Shown in pieces: positions 18,317 through 27,003 of a stretch of 64,000 nt of DNA. Position numbers and translations under genes: made by a program. Numbering within the stretch: position 1 is the stretch's first letter; the number at the start of each line of letters is the position of its first letter. The stretch covers positions 186,001 to 250,000 of the forward strand of contig NZ_FNOT01000007.1 of NCBI RefSeq assembly GCF_900107105.1. Direction: 5' to 3'. Origin of the DNA: Geodermatophilus africanus (lineage in GTDB: Bacteria > Actinomycetota > Actinomycetes > Mycobacteriales > Geodermatophilaceae). The notes under the pieces were generated by a model. It saw only the letters and a program-made list of their open reading frames with translations. It had not been told where the DNA came from and did no database searches.

Positions 18317-18745
18317 ATGATCACCAACATCTCGCTGGTCACCGTCTACTGCCTCGACCAGGACCGGGCGAAGGACTTCTACGTCGACCTCCTCGGTTTC
18401 GAGGCCCGCACCGACACCACCATGGGCGAGGGCTTCCGCTGGGTCACCATCGCCCACCCGAGCCAGCCCGAGCTGGAGGTCACCCTGATGACCCCCGGCC
18501 CGCCGCTGGACGAGGACGCCGCCGCGTTCGTCCGCGGCCAGCTGGAGCAGGGCTCCATGGGCGGCCTGGGCCTGGCGGTGGACGACTGCCGGAGGACCTA
18601 CGAGGAGCTGTCGGCCCAGGGCGTGACCTTCCTGCAGGAGCCGGCCGAGCGTCCCTACGGTGTCGAGGCCGTGATGCGCGACGTGTCCGGCAACTGGCTG
18701 GTGCTCGTCGAGCGCCGGGAGTTCTCGCCGGCCGACTTCGCCTGA
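18317..18745 (+). CDS. VOC family protein (glyoxalase/bleomycin-resistance fold)
   Basis: A 142-residue protein of two beta-alpha-beta-beta-beta modules. Typical marks are SLVTVYCLDQDRAKDFYVD with LGFEARTDT, the middle VTLMTPGPPLDE and the C-terminal MRDVSGNWLVLVE. VOC proteins bind a metal and act as lyases, isomerases, dioxygenases or antibiotic-binding proteins; the substrate is unknown here. It lies 21 bases behind a broken AraC regulator that would normally control it. Confidence 0.88.
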   Translation: MITNISLVTVYCLDQDRAKDFYVDLLGFEARTDTTMGEGFRWVTIAHPSQPELEVTLMTPGPPLDEDAAAFVRGQLEQGSMGGLGLAVDDCRRTYEELSAQGVTFLQEPAERPYGVEAVMRDVSGNWLVLVERREFSPADFA

Positions 18746-18880
18746 CCCCCTCCGGGGTACCCCGCGACACCGCTCGGTTGGACGGGGGGCCGCCGGGTAG
18801 TACCACCGGTACCCGACCGTCTCGATCGACCGTCCCGTTCCTGCCCGTCGCAGTGCGCGGCGCAGGAGGAGAACCACCGC

Positions 18881-19879
18881 GTGAACGACGCCGACGCCTC
18901 GGCAGCCGCCGGGACCCGGGTGGTGGCCGTCCCGTACGCCGATCCCTACGTCGACGCCGTCCTGCCGGAGGGGGTCGTCCGGGTGGGCCCGGAGCAGCGG
19001 CCCAGCCCGTGGCTGGACCCCGGCTACCTCGCCGCCCACGCGAGCGGCGTCGACGTGGTGCACCTGCACTCGGGCTACGGGCACCTGCCCGAGGACGAGG
19101 TGGTCAGCTGGGCGGAGACGGTGCGGCGCACCGGCGTCCCGCTGGTGCTCACCGTGCACGAGCTGCGGGACCCGGAGCAGGCGACCCGGCGCCGGCACGA
19201 CGCGCACCTCGCGGCGCTGCTGTCGACGGCCGAGGTGGTGCTCACGCTGACCCCCGGGGCGGCCGACGAGATCGCCGCGCGGTTCGGCCGGACGGCGATC
19301 GTCGTGGCGCACCCCTCGATCGCCGAGCCGGTGCCCGGGCTCGGCGCCGAGCGCGGGCTGGTCGGGGTCGCGCTGCGGGCGCCGTGCCCGGCCCTGCCCG
19401 ACCCCGCGATGGTGGTCCGGGCGGCGCTGTCCGGCGCGGTCAACGGCGGCGGGCGGCTGCGGGTGTTCCTCGACGACGGCGTCGAGCCACCACCGGTCTT
19501 CGCCGCCGGGGACAGCCTGGAGTTCCTGCCGCGGAAGGTCGACTCCTGGGCCGCGCAGCTGCAGGAGCTGCACGCCGTCGTGCTGCCCCAGTCCTGCGGC
19601 ACCCACTCGCGGGAGCTGGAGATCTGCCGCGACGTCGGCACGAGAGTGGTGGCACCGAGCTGCGGGTGGTTCGCTGACCAGTGGTCCGACGTGGTGCCCT
19701 ACGACAACGACGAGGAACGCCGCCTGGACCCGGTGTCACTGGACGCCGCCGTCGCCGCGGCCCTCACCCGGCCGGCGCCACGGCCGGCCGACCGGACCTG
19801 GCGGGCCGAGCAGCGGGCCGCGGTCCGGGCCGTCCACGCGCAGGTCTACGCCCAGGTGGTCACCGACCGCGCCGGCTGA
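18881..19879 (+). CDS. Glycosyltransferase-like protein (GT-B fold)
   Basis: A 332-residue cytosolic protein that resembles a short GT4-type glycosyltransferase. The N-terminal half has DVVHLHSGYGH, VPLVLTVHELRDPE and AEVVLTLTPGAADEIAARFG, a usual layout for sugar acceptor domains. The second half has LRVFLDDG, AVVLPQSCGTHSRELEICRD and VVAPSCGWFADQW, where the usual GT4 donor-binding EXXXXXXXE is only loosely kept. The donor and acceptor are unknown. GTG 18881 follows AGGAGG at somewhat long spacing. Confidence 0.75.
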   Translation: MNDADASAAAGTRVVAVPYADPYVDAVLPEGVVRVGPEQRPSPWLDPGYLAAHASGVDVVHLHSGYGHLPEDEVVSWAETVRRTGVPLVLTVHELRDPEQATRRRHDAHLAALLSTAEVVLTLTPGAADEIAARFGRTAIVVAHPSIAEPVPGLGAERGLVGVALRAPCPALPDPAMVVRAALSGAVNGGGRLRVFLDDGVEPPPVFAAGDSLEFLPRKVDSWAAQLQELHAVVLPQSCGTHSRELEICRDVGTRVVAPSCGWFADQWSDVVPYDNDEERRLDPVSLDAAVAAALTRPAPRPADRTWRAEQRAAVRAVHAQVYAQVVTDRAG

Positions 19880-19885
19880 GCCGGG

Positions 19886-20368
19886 TCACAGCGGCAGCTT
19901 GAACCCGACGTGCGACGCGGTGAAGCCGAGCCGCTCGTAGAAGCGGTGCGCCTCCGGGCGGCGGGTGTCGGTGGTGAGCTGCACCAGCCCGCAGCCGCGC
20001 CGACGGGCCTCGTCGACGGTCCAGGTGAACAGCGCCGCGCCGATGCCCTGCCCGCGCAGGTCGGCCCGCACGCGCACCGCCTCGACCTGCAGCCGCGTCG
20101 TCCCGCCGCGGGAGAGGCCGGGGATCTCGGTGAGCTGGGCGGTGCTGACGACGTCGGGGCCGTGGGTGACGGCGAGCAGCAGCTGGGCGGGGTCGGCGTC
20201 GACGGCCTCGAACGCCCGGCGGTAGGGCCCCAGGTCGGGGGACTCCCGGTCGCGGCCGAGCGGGTCGTCGGTCAGCAGGGCCACGAGGGCGGGGACGTCG
20301 TCCGCCGTCGCGCGGCGCAGGCCGACGGTGGTGCTGCCGGTGGCGAGCGTGGCGGGGAGGGAGGTCAC
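19886..20368 (-). CDS. GNAT family N-acetyltransferase
   Basis: A 160-residue acetyl-CoA-dependent acetyltransferase. The acetyl-CoA-binding motif A is VRVRADLRGQGIGAALFTW, followed by the typical GCGLVQLTTDTRRPEAHRFYERLGF. The substrate is unknown; the class with RRPEAHRFYERLGF often acts on small amines. It converges with the glycosyltransferase gene and is followed upstream by the tRNA cluster. Confidence 0.9.
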   Translation of the reverse strand: MTSLPATLATGSTTVGLRRATADDVPALVALLTDDPLGRDRESPDLGPYRRAFEAVDADPAQLLLAVTHGPDVVSTAQLTEIPGLSRGGTTRLQVEAVRVRADLRGQGIGAALFTWTVDEARRRGCGLVQLTTDTRRPEAHRFYERLGFTASHVGFKLPL

Positions 20369-20406
20369 CTCGGCAGTCTGCCGGGCCGGTGCGGGATGAC
20401 GTGGTG

Positions 20407-20480
20407 TGGGCAGGGGCGGGGTCGAACCGCCGACCTCTCGCTTTTCAGGCGAGCGCTCGTACCGACTGAGCTACCTGCCC
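20407..20480 (-). tRNA. tRNA-Phe (anticodon GAA)
   Basis: A full cloverleaf on the complement: acceptor GGGCAGG with CCTGCCC, anticodon loop CTGAAAA giving GAA, and T loop TTCGACC. CCA is not encoded. Confidence 0.95.
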
Positions 20481-20503
20481 CTCCCGGTGTTTCCACCGGA
20501 GAG

Positions 20504-20577
20504 CGACCCTGACGGGACTCGAACCCGCGACCTCCGCCGTGACAGGGCGGCGCGCTAACCAACTGCGCTACAGGGCC
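20504..20577 (-). tRNA. tRNA-Asp (anticodon GTC)
   Basis: A full cloverleaf on the complement with acceptor GGCCCTG and CAGGGTC, anticodon loop CTGTCAC giving GTC, T loop TTCGAGT and G as discriminator base, as expected for Asp. It is the middle gene of a Glu-Asp-Phe cluster. Confidence 0.95.
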
Positions 20578-20592
20578 TTGCTGGTACTGCCG

Positions 20593-20665
20593 TGCCCCCA
20601 ACGGGGTTCGAACCCGTGCTACCGCCTTGAAAGGGCGGCGTCCTGGACCGCTAGACGATGGGGGC
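20593..20665 (-). tRNA. tRNA-Glu (anticodon TTC)
   Basis: A full cloverleaf on the complement with acceptor GCCCCCA and TGGGGGC, anticodon loop CTTTCAA giving TTC, and T loop TTCGAAC. It is the first gene of the Glu-Asp-Phe cluster. Confidence 0.95.
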
Positions 20666-20969
20666 TCGTGTTCGCCGGGGGCAGCGAGAACTCTACATGC
20701 TCCCGGGGGCGACCCCGGCGCGGGGGTGCCGTGTCCCGCGCCACCGTCGGCGAGCGGTGCGCCGGCCGGCGGGCCAGCCGGTCACGTCGGTGCGCCGTCG
20801 TCGTGCGGTAAGGGCAGCAGCGTGCGATCTGAGGACGCGGCGCGGGGCCATCATCGCCGCCGTCCATCCCTCTCGGGTCTCTCATGGCTTCGCGGACCTG
20901 GGCACCCGTCACAGCCGGCGGCTTCAGGTGTACTTCACGAGGAGTGATACGCAGGGCAGGGTCGGCAGC
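20666..20969. other. Gene-free stretch upstream of tRNA cluster
   Basis: This 304-base gap separates the divergent tRNA-Glu and a small membrane protein gene and must carry the tRNA promoter. I see no convincing gene, repeat or RNA structure in it. Confidence 0.4.
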
Positions 20970-21380
20970 ATGGGCGACCGGACGATGCTCGGCGCAGCGA
21001 CGTTGTTCACGGCGACGACGGTCTTCACCACGGTCGTCTCCGCGCGCGAACAGCACCTCCCCGACGAGCCGCTCGGGTTCCGGCTACCCGGCACGGTTCC
21101 CGTCCACCTCGCGCTCGGCCTCGGCTCCGGGGTTGCGGCGCCCTGGCCGATGCCGATCGTCGCGGTGGTCGCCGCGCTGCGGGCCGGATCCGGGGTCCGG
21201 TGGCCCGAGCGGACGTGCGCGATCCTCGGCGCCGGCGTCCTCGTGGGGACGCTCGTGGAACCCGCCTCGTGGGGACTGCGACCTCGGTCCGCTCGGGCGC
21301 GGGCGGCGGTCCCCCTGCACCTGCTCTCGGGTGCGGCGCTGTTCCTCGCCGGCACACGGCGGATGGGTGGTGCCGCCTGA
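20970..21380 (+). CDS. Small integral membrane protein
   Basis: A 136-residue protein with about four hydrophobic segments (near residues 6-22, 42-60, 63-80 and 110-128) separated by short basic loops such as GSGVRWPERT. No catalytic motif or family is recognised. ATG 20970 is the first plausible start; an earlier GTG in the same frame cannot be excluded because no ribosome-binding site is obvious. Confidence 0.6.
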   Translation: MGDRTMLGAATLFTATTVFTTVVSAREQHLPDEPLGFRLPGTVPVHLALGLGSGVAAPWPMPIVAVVAALRAGSGVRWPERTCAILGAGVLVGTLVEPASWGLRPRSARARAAVPLHLLSGAALFLAGTRRMGGAA

Positions 21381-21515
21381 GGTGTCGCATCCGGTGACCG
21401 GCAGCTCCCGGGCGACGCCGCCTCCACGACGAGCGTCGCCCGCCACCCTCTGCAGGCGCGCGACACGGTAGTGGTGGTCGCGGGCGGAGCGGCTACCGGC
21501 TGTCAGGCTCAGCGG

Positions 21516-22139
21516 GTGACCCGCCGCGCCGCCGTCTGCCCGTCTCTCCTGCTCGCCGCCGCGCTGCTGGCCGCCTGCGGCGACGGCGACACCGCCACGT
21601 CGCCGTCCGCCAGCACGGGGGAGGTCTCCTCCCCGAGCAGCACCGCCGCCGCACCGAGCACCGGGCCGGAGGACACCGGCACCGACGTGCCGCCGTTCGA
21701 GGGCGGCACGGAGCCGGCCACGCAGGAGGCGTCGGCCGACGCCCTGGTCACCGTGTCCGACATCCGCACCGGGCGGCAGGACGGCTACGACCGTGTCGTC
21801 CTCGAGCTGGGCGGCACCGGCACGCCCGGCTGGGACGTCCGCTACGTCGACCAGGCCTACGGGCAGGGCACGGGCGACCCGCTCGAGGTCGCCGGCGAGG
21901 CCGTCCTGCAGGTGACGGTCACCGGCGCGGGCTACCCGTTCGACACCGGCGTCGACGAGTGGGCCGGCCCCGACCCGCTGCCGGGCAACGGCACGCGGAC
22001 GGTCACCGAGGTCGTGTGGGACGCGACCTTCGAGGGCACCTCGGTCGCCCTGGTCGGGACGACGGGGGAGGCGCCGTTCCGCGTCTACGCCCTCGAGGAC
22101 CCCACCCGCGTGGTCGTCGAGGTCGCCGACCTCGGCTGA
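21516..22139 (+). CDS. Lipoprotein with AMIN-like domain
   Basis: A 207-residue exported lipoprotein with signal peptide and lipobox (LLLAAALLAACGD), a Ser/Thr/Pro linker to about residue 65, then a beta-rich domain with VSDIRTGRQDGYDRVVLEL, WDVRYVDQ and GYPFDTGVDEW. These match the AMIN-like domain seen in actinobacterial lipoproteins, thought to bind cell-wall or surface polymers. GTG 21516 gives the best signal peptide. A hairpin terminator shared with the next convergent gene follows. Confidence 0.82.
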   Translation: MTRRAAVCPSLLLAAALLAACGDGDTATSPSASTGEVSSPSSTAAAPSTGPEDTGTDVPPFEGGTEPATQEASADALVTVSDIRTGRQDGYDRVVLELGGTGTPGWDVRYVDQAYGQGTGDPLEVAGEAVLQVTVTGAGYPFDTGVDEWAGPDPLPGNGTRTVTEVVWDATFEGTSVALVGTTGEAPFRVYALEDPTRVVVEVADLG

Positions 22140-22147
22140 GGACGGCC

Positions 22148-22197
22148 CTCTCCTGCAGGGGCCCGCCGCGAGCCTGCGAGCGGTGGGGGCAGGAGAG
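22148..22197. terminator. Bidirectional terminator built on palindromic repeat copy 3
   Basis: A 9-bp outer stem (CTCTCCTGC at 22148-22156 with GCAGGAGAG at 22189-22197) encloses the third copy of the palindromic repeat (22162-22188). It lies between two convergent lipoprotein genes. Confidence 0.75.
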
Positions 22198-22204
22198 TCC
22201 TCCG

Positions 22205-22540
22205 TCAGCCCAGCGAGGCGGTGACCTCCACCGAGTCGGTCTCGACGGTGGTGCAGGTCAGCGTCAGCGGGCCGGCGCTCACGGTCTCGCCCTGCGCGCA
22301 GGACACGCTGGCGTTGCCCACGCTGAGGGAGGCCCGCCCGTCCTGGACGCCGCCGAAGCTCAGCGACGTCCCGAGGATCTCGACCTCCGCGTCGCTGCCG
22401 GACAGCGTCACCGTGCACTCGCTGCCGCTGCAGGACAGGGTGTCCGAGCTGAACGAGCAGGCGGTCAGCGGCAGGAGCGTGAGGCCGCCGGCCAGCACCC
22501 CGGCAGCCAGGCGGGCGGCACGCGACGTCGTCGAGGACAT
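22205..22540 (-). CDS. Short lipoprotein of unknown function
   Basis: A 111-residue lipoprotein: signal peptide with lipobox LLPLTACSF, then a small beta-rich domain with several cysteines (TLSCSGSECTVTL and VSCAQGE) that probably form disulfides. ATG 22540 has TAGGCT six bases upstream (22547-22552 on the complement), so it appears leaderless. No family is recognised. Confidence 0.75.
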   Translation of the reverse strand: MSSTTSRAARLAAGVLAGGLTLLPLTACSFSSDTLSCSGSECTVTLSGSDAEVEILGTSLSFGGVQDGRASLSVGNASVSCAQGETVSAGPLTLTCTTVETDSVEVTASLG

Positions 22541-22563
22541 GCGCCGAGCCTAGGTCGGCGGGG

Positions 22564-24057
22564 TCACCCGGTCGGGGAGGCTGGCAGCGGCGTCGGCGCC
22601 GGGGCCTGCGGGGCGCCGTCCCCACCGGGGGGGTCCGCCGGCGGGACGACCTCCCGCTCGATGGTCACCTCGGTCTGCCCCAGCCCGCCGAGGGTGATCT
22701 CGTCGTAGGCGGTCAGCGCGCCGGTCCCCGGGTCGAGGTAGAGCACCGTGCAGGTCAGCGGCTCGGGGAACTCGCCCTGCAGGGCGCGCAACCCCGCCCC
22801 ACCCGTCGAGCCCTGCACCATGAGCCGGGTGCCCCCGTCGAGCCGGGTGACCTCCCGCTCGTGCGTGTGCCCGGCCAGGACCAGCGGGACGACGCCGTCC
22901 AGCGGCGGCGCCTGCTCGGGGTCGTGCACCATCGCGATCGCCGGGGTCTCCGGCAGCGTCGCGACGAAGGCGGCCAGGCCCTCGCCGGTCTCCTCCAGCG
23001 ACTCCACGCCGTCATCGGCTTCCGGGTCGGGCGTGAAGCGGGGGTCCGGCGTCCCGACGACCTCGATCCCGGCCACCGTGACGGCCGAGTCGTCCAGCAC
23101 GGCCGCGTTCGGCTGGGCCGCGACCAGCTGGGCGGTGACGGTGGAGTCGTGGTTGCCCCTGGTGAAGACGTAGGGGACGCCGAGCGTGCCGACCCGGCCG
23201 ACCAGCGTGTTCTCCGGCTGGCTGCCCCAGTCCGTGAGGTCCCCGGTGTCGAGGACGCCGTCCACGTCGAACTGGTCCACCACCTGGGCGACGAGGTCGA
23301 GACCGGCGGGGTTGAGGTGGATGTCGGAGACGTGCAGCAGGGCGACGCTGCCGTCCGCGCCGCCCGGAGGGGGCAGCGTGGACAGCGTCGAGTACAGCGT
23401 GCCGACGTTGGACACGAGGTCCTCGAGGGAGGCGCGGTAGGCGTCGAACCTCGCGACGATGTCCTGCGCGCTGCCGATGAGGCTCGTGGCGTTGACCAGC
23501 AGGCCGGTGTAGGTCGGCTGGGAGAGGGCGTCGGGTCGCCAGGTCGCCGCGGCGAGGCCGCCGGTGCCGGCGACCAGTGCGGTGGATAGGCCGAGGGCGA
23601 TGAGCGGCTCGCGGCGGCGGCGTCGCAGCACCAGCAGGGACGCCGCCGTCGCGCCGCCCACCGCGGACAGCGCCGTCAGCCACGCCACCCGCTCGACGGC
23701 GTCCCGCAGGTCGGCGCTGACCCGGTCGACGACGCCGTCCAGCTCGCCGGGGACGGTGGCCAGCTGCGTCGCCCGGAGCTCGTCTACCCGGCTGAGCTGG
23801 ATCTCCAGCCGCAGCGGTCCGTCGTACGCGTCGACCTGCAGCGCGCCCAGCGGCGGGACGTCGAGGGCGGCCCCACCGCCCCACGGGCGGAAGGCGATGG
23901 TTGCGTCGAAGGGCCCGATCGGCGCGGACACCCGGCCGAGCAGCAGGATGCCGAGCCAGGCGCCGACGAGGACGACGGCCAGCCGGGCGGCCCAGCGCGC
24001 CGTCGCGCGGACAACGGGGCGCAGCGGCGCGGACGTCGCCGTGCCGGGCTCGCTCAC
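22564..24057 (-). CDS. Membrane-anchored metallophosphoesterase
   Basis: A 497-residue protein with an N-terminal membrane helix (residues about 25-45), a large extracytoplasmic stretch, a second helix pair near residues 150-190, and a C-terminal calcineurin-like phosphoesterase domain. The metal-binding motifs are HVSDIHLNPAG, DGVLDTGDLTDWG, TRGNHDS, MVHDPE and VLAGHTHERE, a complete set. The substrate is unknown. GTG 24057 was chosen because TAGGTT lies seven bases before it (24065-24070 on the complement), again without a ribosome-binding site. Confidence 0.87.
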   Translation of the reverse strand: MSEPGTATSAPLRPVVRATARWAARLAVVLVGAWLGILLLGRVSAPIGPFDATIAFRPWGGGAALDVPPLGALQVDAYDGPLRLEIQLSRVDELRATQLATVPGELDGVVDRVSADLRDAVERVAWLTALSAVGGATAASLLVLRRRRREPLIALGLSTALVAGTGGLAAATWRPDALSQPTYTGLLVNATSLIGSAQDIVARFDAYRASLEDLVSNVGTLYSTLSTLPPPGGADGSVALLHVSDIHLNPAGLDLVAQVVDQFDVDGVLDTGDLTDWGSQPENTLVGRVGTLGVPYVFTRGNHDSTVTAQLVAAQPNAAVLDDSAVTVAGIEVVGTPDPRFTPDPEADDGVESLEETGEGLAAFVATLPETPAIAMVHDPEQAPPLDGVVPLVLAGHTHEREVTRLDGGTRLMVQGSTGGAGLRALQGEFPEPLTCTVLYLDPGTGALTAYDEITLGGLGQTEVTIEREVVPPADPPGGDGAPQAPAPTPLPASPTG

Positions 24058-24182
24058 CCGCGCCAACCTAGCCGCGGCCTGCGCCGGTGCCGTCCCGGTC
24101 GGCTGGGGCGGCGCCGGTGTCACCCGATCGTGACGCGGCCGGCTCGCCGTGGTCGCCGCGCGGACACGGCGGACGGGAAAGG

Positions 24183-24662
24183 TCAGGCGGTCCTGGCCGC
24201 CCGCGGGCGGAACAGCCAGCGCAGCGCGACGAAGCGCATCAGCCCGACCAGGCCGGTCACCGTGACCACCAGGGCGACCTGGGCGAGGACGCTCGCGTCG
24301 GGGACCAGGGCGTTCAGGACGCCCAGGGAGGCGCTGGTGAGGAACAGACCGATGACGCTCACCCCGCCCGCCTCCAGCTGCGCGGTGAGCCAGTGCACCC
24401 GCTCCCCGGCGTGGAAGGTGAGCCGGCGGTGGAACTCGTTGGCCAACACCGTCGAGACGGCCGTGGCGGCGACGTGTGCCGGCAGGTAGCCGAAGCCCTC
24501 GAGGACGGTGAAGAGGACGGCGTAGACCAGGGTCGTGGCCCCGCCGACGAGGACGAACCGGGCGAACTGGGCGAGGGTGTCCTCGGCGCGGACCCGGGCC
24601 ACGACGTTGTCGACGGCGTTGTCGACCGCCGGACGGCAGGTCAGCAACGACGGGCAGGTCAC
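24183..24662 (-). CDS. GtrA family membrane protein
   Basis: A 159-residue protein with four membrane segments and the GtrA pattern FARFVLVGGATTLVYAVLF, then STVLANEFHRRLTF and GLVGLMRFVALRWLF. GtrA-like proteins help move lipid-linked sugars across the membrane for glycosylation of envelope polymers; the polymer is unknown here. GTG 24662 has GGAG five bases upstream, better than the ATG at 24704. Confidence 0.88.
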   Translation of the reverse strand: MTCPSLLTCRPAVDNAVDNVVARVRAEDTLAQFARFVLVGGATTLVYAVLFTVLEGFGYLPAHVAATAVSTVLANEFHRRLTFHAGERVHWLTAQLEAGGVSVIGLFLTSASLGVLNALVPDASVLAQVALVVTVTGLVGLMRFVALRWLFRPRAARTA

Positions 24663-24874
24663 GACGTCTCCTCTGTGGCCACGGCTACTTTCTGTACGTT
24701 CCACCTGGGGATCGGCTGTACGCCAGAGGTTATTCCCCTGGGAACCGACAGTCTCGCTGTGCAGTCGATCACCGACTCCGGCGTGTCCGGCGTGCCCGTC
24801 ACCCTCGGAAGCCCCTTAGTCACCGGGCAACTCGGCGCGGCTTCGAGCCCGGTCGACGGGGGTAGGACGCCGCC

Positions 24875-25756
24875 ATGAGCCTCATGGGGATCCTCGACCG
24901 GGTCGCGGACAAGGCGACCTTCGACAAGGCGATCGGCCCGGCCCAGCGCGCCGTGCAGGCCGCGCTCAAGCCGCAGGCCTTCAAGGACCTGCTGCACGGC
25001 ACGTGGCTGGGCCACCCGGTGCACCCGATCCTGGTGCAGGTGCCCGTGGGGAGCTGGACGTCGGCCGGCCTGCTCGACGCGATCCCCCGGCTGCGGCCGG
25101 CCGCCACCGTCCTCATCGGCACCGGCGTGGCCGCCGCCGTCCCGGCGGCGTTGTCCGGCGCGGCCGACTGGTCGGAGCAGGCGATCGGCGTCCGGCGGCT
25201 GGGCCTGCTGCACGCCGCGGGCAACACCGTCGCGCTCGGTCTCTACGTGGGCTCGCTGGTCGCCCGCGCCCGGGGCCGTGGCGGGCTGGGCAGGGCGCTG
25301 TCGTACGCGGGCCTGGGCATCGCGACGGGGTCGGCGGCAGTGGGCGGGCACATGTCCTACGCGCAGTCCTCGGGTGCCTCGCACGCCGTCACGGCGGCCC
25401 GCGCGCTGACCTCGGACTGGATCGACCTCGGCCCGCTCGACGACCTGCCCGAGGGCCGGCCGGCGCTGCGCACGGGCAGCGGCGGCAGCGTCGACGTCCC
25501 GCTGGCCGTCGTCCGCCGGGGGATGCGGGTGGACGCCTTCGTGGGTGCCTGCTCGCACCTGTCGGGCCCGCTGCACGAGGGGTCGGTCGAGCAGGTGCGC
25601 GGCACCGACTGCCTGGTGTGCCCGTGGCACGGCTCGGCGTTCGACCTCGAGGACGGCCAGCCACGGCGCGGCCCGGCGGCCAACCCGCAGGACAAGCTCG
25701 AGATCCGCATGCAGGCCGGCCACGTCATGGCCCGGCTGCCCGGGCGCGACCGCTAG
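24875..25756 (+). CDS. Rieske (2Fe-2S) protein with DUF2231 membrane domain
   Basis: A 293-residue two-part protein. Residues about 40-180 form a DUF2231-like membrane domain (GHPVHPILVQVPVGSWTSAG) with four hydrophobic segments. Residues about 195-290 form a Rieske domain with the ligand motifs CSHLSGPL and CPWHGSAFD, which bind a 2Fe-2S cluster through two Cys and two His. It is probably a membrane-bound electron carrier, partner unknown. TAGGAC sits six bases before ATG 24875, a weaker version of the leaderless pattern. Confidence 0.9.
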   Translation: MSLMGILDRVADKATFDKAIGPAQRAVQAALKPQAFKDLLHGTWLGHPVHPILVQVPVGSWTSAGLLDAIPRLRPAATVLIGTGVAAAVPAALSGAADWSEQAIGVRRLGLLHAAGNTVALGLYVGSLVARARGRGGLGRALSYAGLGIATGSAAVGGHMSYAQSSGASHAVTAARALTSDWIDLGPLDDLPEGRPALRTGSGGSVDVPLAVVRRGMRVDAFVGACSHLSGPLHEGSVEQVRGTDCLVCPWHGSAFDLEDGQPRRGPAANPQDKLEIRMQAGHVMARLPGRDR

Positions 25757-25793
25757 GCCCCGGGACGCCGCCGCCGTCCCTACCCTGCGGGGC

Positions 25794-26651
25794 ATGCGGC
25801 GGACGGCGGTGCTGGCTCTCGCGCTGCTGTGCGCCGGCTGCTCCGGGACGGACGGCGGCGCGGCGGCGGGAGCTGGCGGGCCGCCGGCTCCGGCGACGAC
25901 GTCCGCGGCGCCGGCGCTGCCGCCGGTGCCCGGGATCGAGGCCGAGGTGGTGCGCCACCGCACCGACGTGCCCGTCCCCGGCCGGGTGCACGTGCGCGTC
26001 ACCGACACCGGCGACCAGCCGTTCACGGTGACCGCGGTGGCGATCGACGCGCCGGGTTTCGCGCCGCTGCCGCCGACCGCGCTGACCGCAGCCTTCGAGC
26101 CCGGCCGGACGATCGACCTGCGCACCGCCTACGGCGCGCCGGACTGCACTGCCCCGTCCGGTCCGCCGGCGGCGCGGCTGACCGTGGCGCGGCCCGACGG
26201 CACCGTGGCGGACCTGCGGGTACCGCTGGCCGGCGACGACCTCGACGTCGTCCACCGGGAGGCGTGCGCGGCCGCCGGGGTGCTGGCCGTCGCCGACATC
26301 GGGCTGACCGGTCTCGTGGCGGCCGGCGACACGGTCACCGGCAGCGTCGTCCTCAGCCGGGCCGGGGACGACGATCGTGCCGTCGCGGTGCTCGACGCCC
26401 GGCGCAGCGTCGTCTTGAACATCGCCGTCGAGGGGCTGCCGCTCGAGCTCGGGCCGGGGGAGGAGCAGGCGGGCGCGGAGGTGGTGTTCACCTCGGCGTC
26501 CTGCGAGCCGCACGTGCTGGCCGATACCAAGCAGCCGTTCGTGTTCCCCCTGTGGGTCGCGGTGGGGGAGGCCGAGCCGGTGCCCGTGCCCCTGCCGGTC
26601 GACGAGGCGCAGCAGAGGGTGCTTCAGCAACTGCTCGACCGGGTCTGCTGA
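25794..26651 (+). CDS. Lipoprotein of unknown function
   Basis: A 285-residue exported lipoprotein with lipobox LALLCAGCS, a short Gly/Ala/Pro linker, and a beta-rich body that looks like two immunoglobulin-like halves (VPGRVHVRVTDTGDQPFTV and VLNIAVEGLPLELGPGE). TACCCT at 25781-25786 is seven bases before ATG 25794, another leaderless start. No family is recognised. A hairpin follows the stop. Confidence 0.78.
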   Translation: MRRTAVLALALLCAGCSGTDGGAAAGAGGPPAPATTSAAPALPPVPGIEAEVVRHRTDVPVPGRVHVRVTDTGDQPFTVTAVAIDAPGFAPLPPTALTAAFEPGRTIDLRTAYGAPDCTAPSGPPAARLTVARPDGTVADLRVPLAGDDLDVVHREACAAAGVLAVADIGLTGLVAAGDTVTGSVVLSRAGDDDRAVAVLDARRSVVLNIAVEGLPLELGPGEEQAGAEVVFTSASCEPHVLADTKQPFVFPLWVAVGEAEPVPVPLPVDEAQQRVLQQLLDRVC

Positions 26652-26659
26652 GCCGGGTG

Positions 26660-26700
26660 CCGGCCCGACCGCCACGGGGGGAACGAGGCGGCCGGGCCGG
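26660..26700 (+). terminator. Hairpin terminator
   Basis: A 14-bp stem with one mismatch (26660-26673 with 26687-26700) and a 13-base loop, nine bases behind the lipoprotein stop. Confidence 0.65.
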
Positions 26701-26844
26701 GGTCCAGGGCCCGTCACCGGGTAGGCATCACGGTAGGTGACTTGACGGCCTCCAACGATCACCTGACCGGGTGAGCGGCCGTGGCGAGGGACACGCCCCG
26801 GGACGTGGGGGTTCGCCGGCGCGCTGCGGGGGAACCGGGCACCG

Positions 26845-26943
26845 GTGTTCTTCCTCTTCTCCAGCCGGCTCGGCTGCCTGGGCTCGCTGGTCGTCTCCGC
26901 GCTGCTGACCCTCTTGCTCCTGCTGTTCCTGGACGTCATCTGA
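26845..26943 (+). CDS. Putative 32-residue membrane peptide
   Basis: From GTG 26845 a short frame encodes FFLFSSRLGCLGSLVV followed by a leucine-rich helix ending FLDVI, a plausible single membrane span. The frame is open further upstream but lacks another start. Similar FSSRLGCLGS mini-proteins exist in actinobacteria as far as I recall. The ribosome-binding site is poor, so the call rests on composition. Confidence 0.4.
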   Translation: MFFLFSSRLGCLGSLVVSALLTLLLLLFLDVI

Positions 26944-27003
26944 GCGGTCTGGTGGAGGCGCAGCCGCGGGCGGCGGGACGACGTCGTCCGCGCCCTCCTC
27001 GGG

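Noticed and set aside
20407-20665. tRNA cluster as a further integration site
   Set aside because: All three tRNAs are complete and no second copy of their 3' ends or an integrase is nearby.
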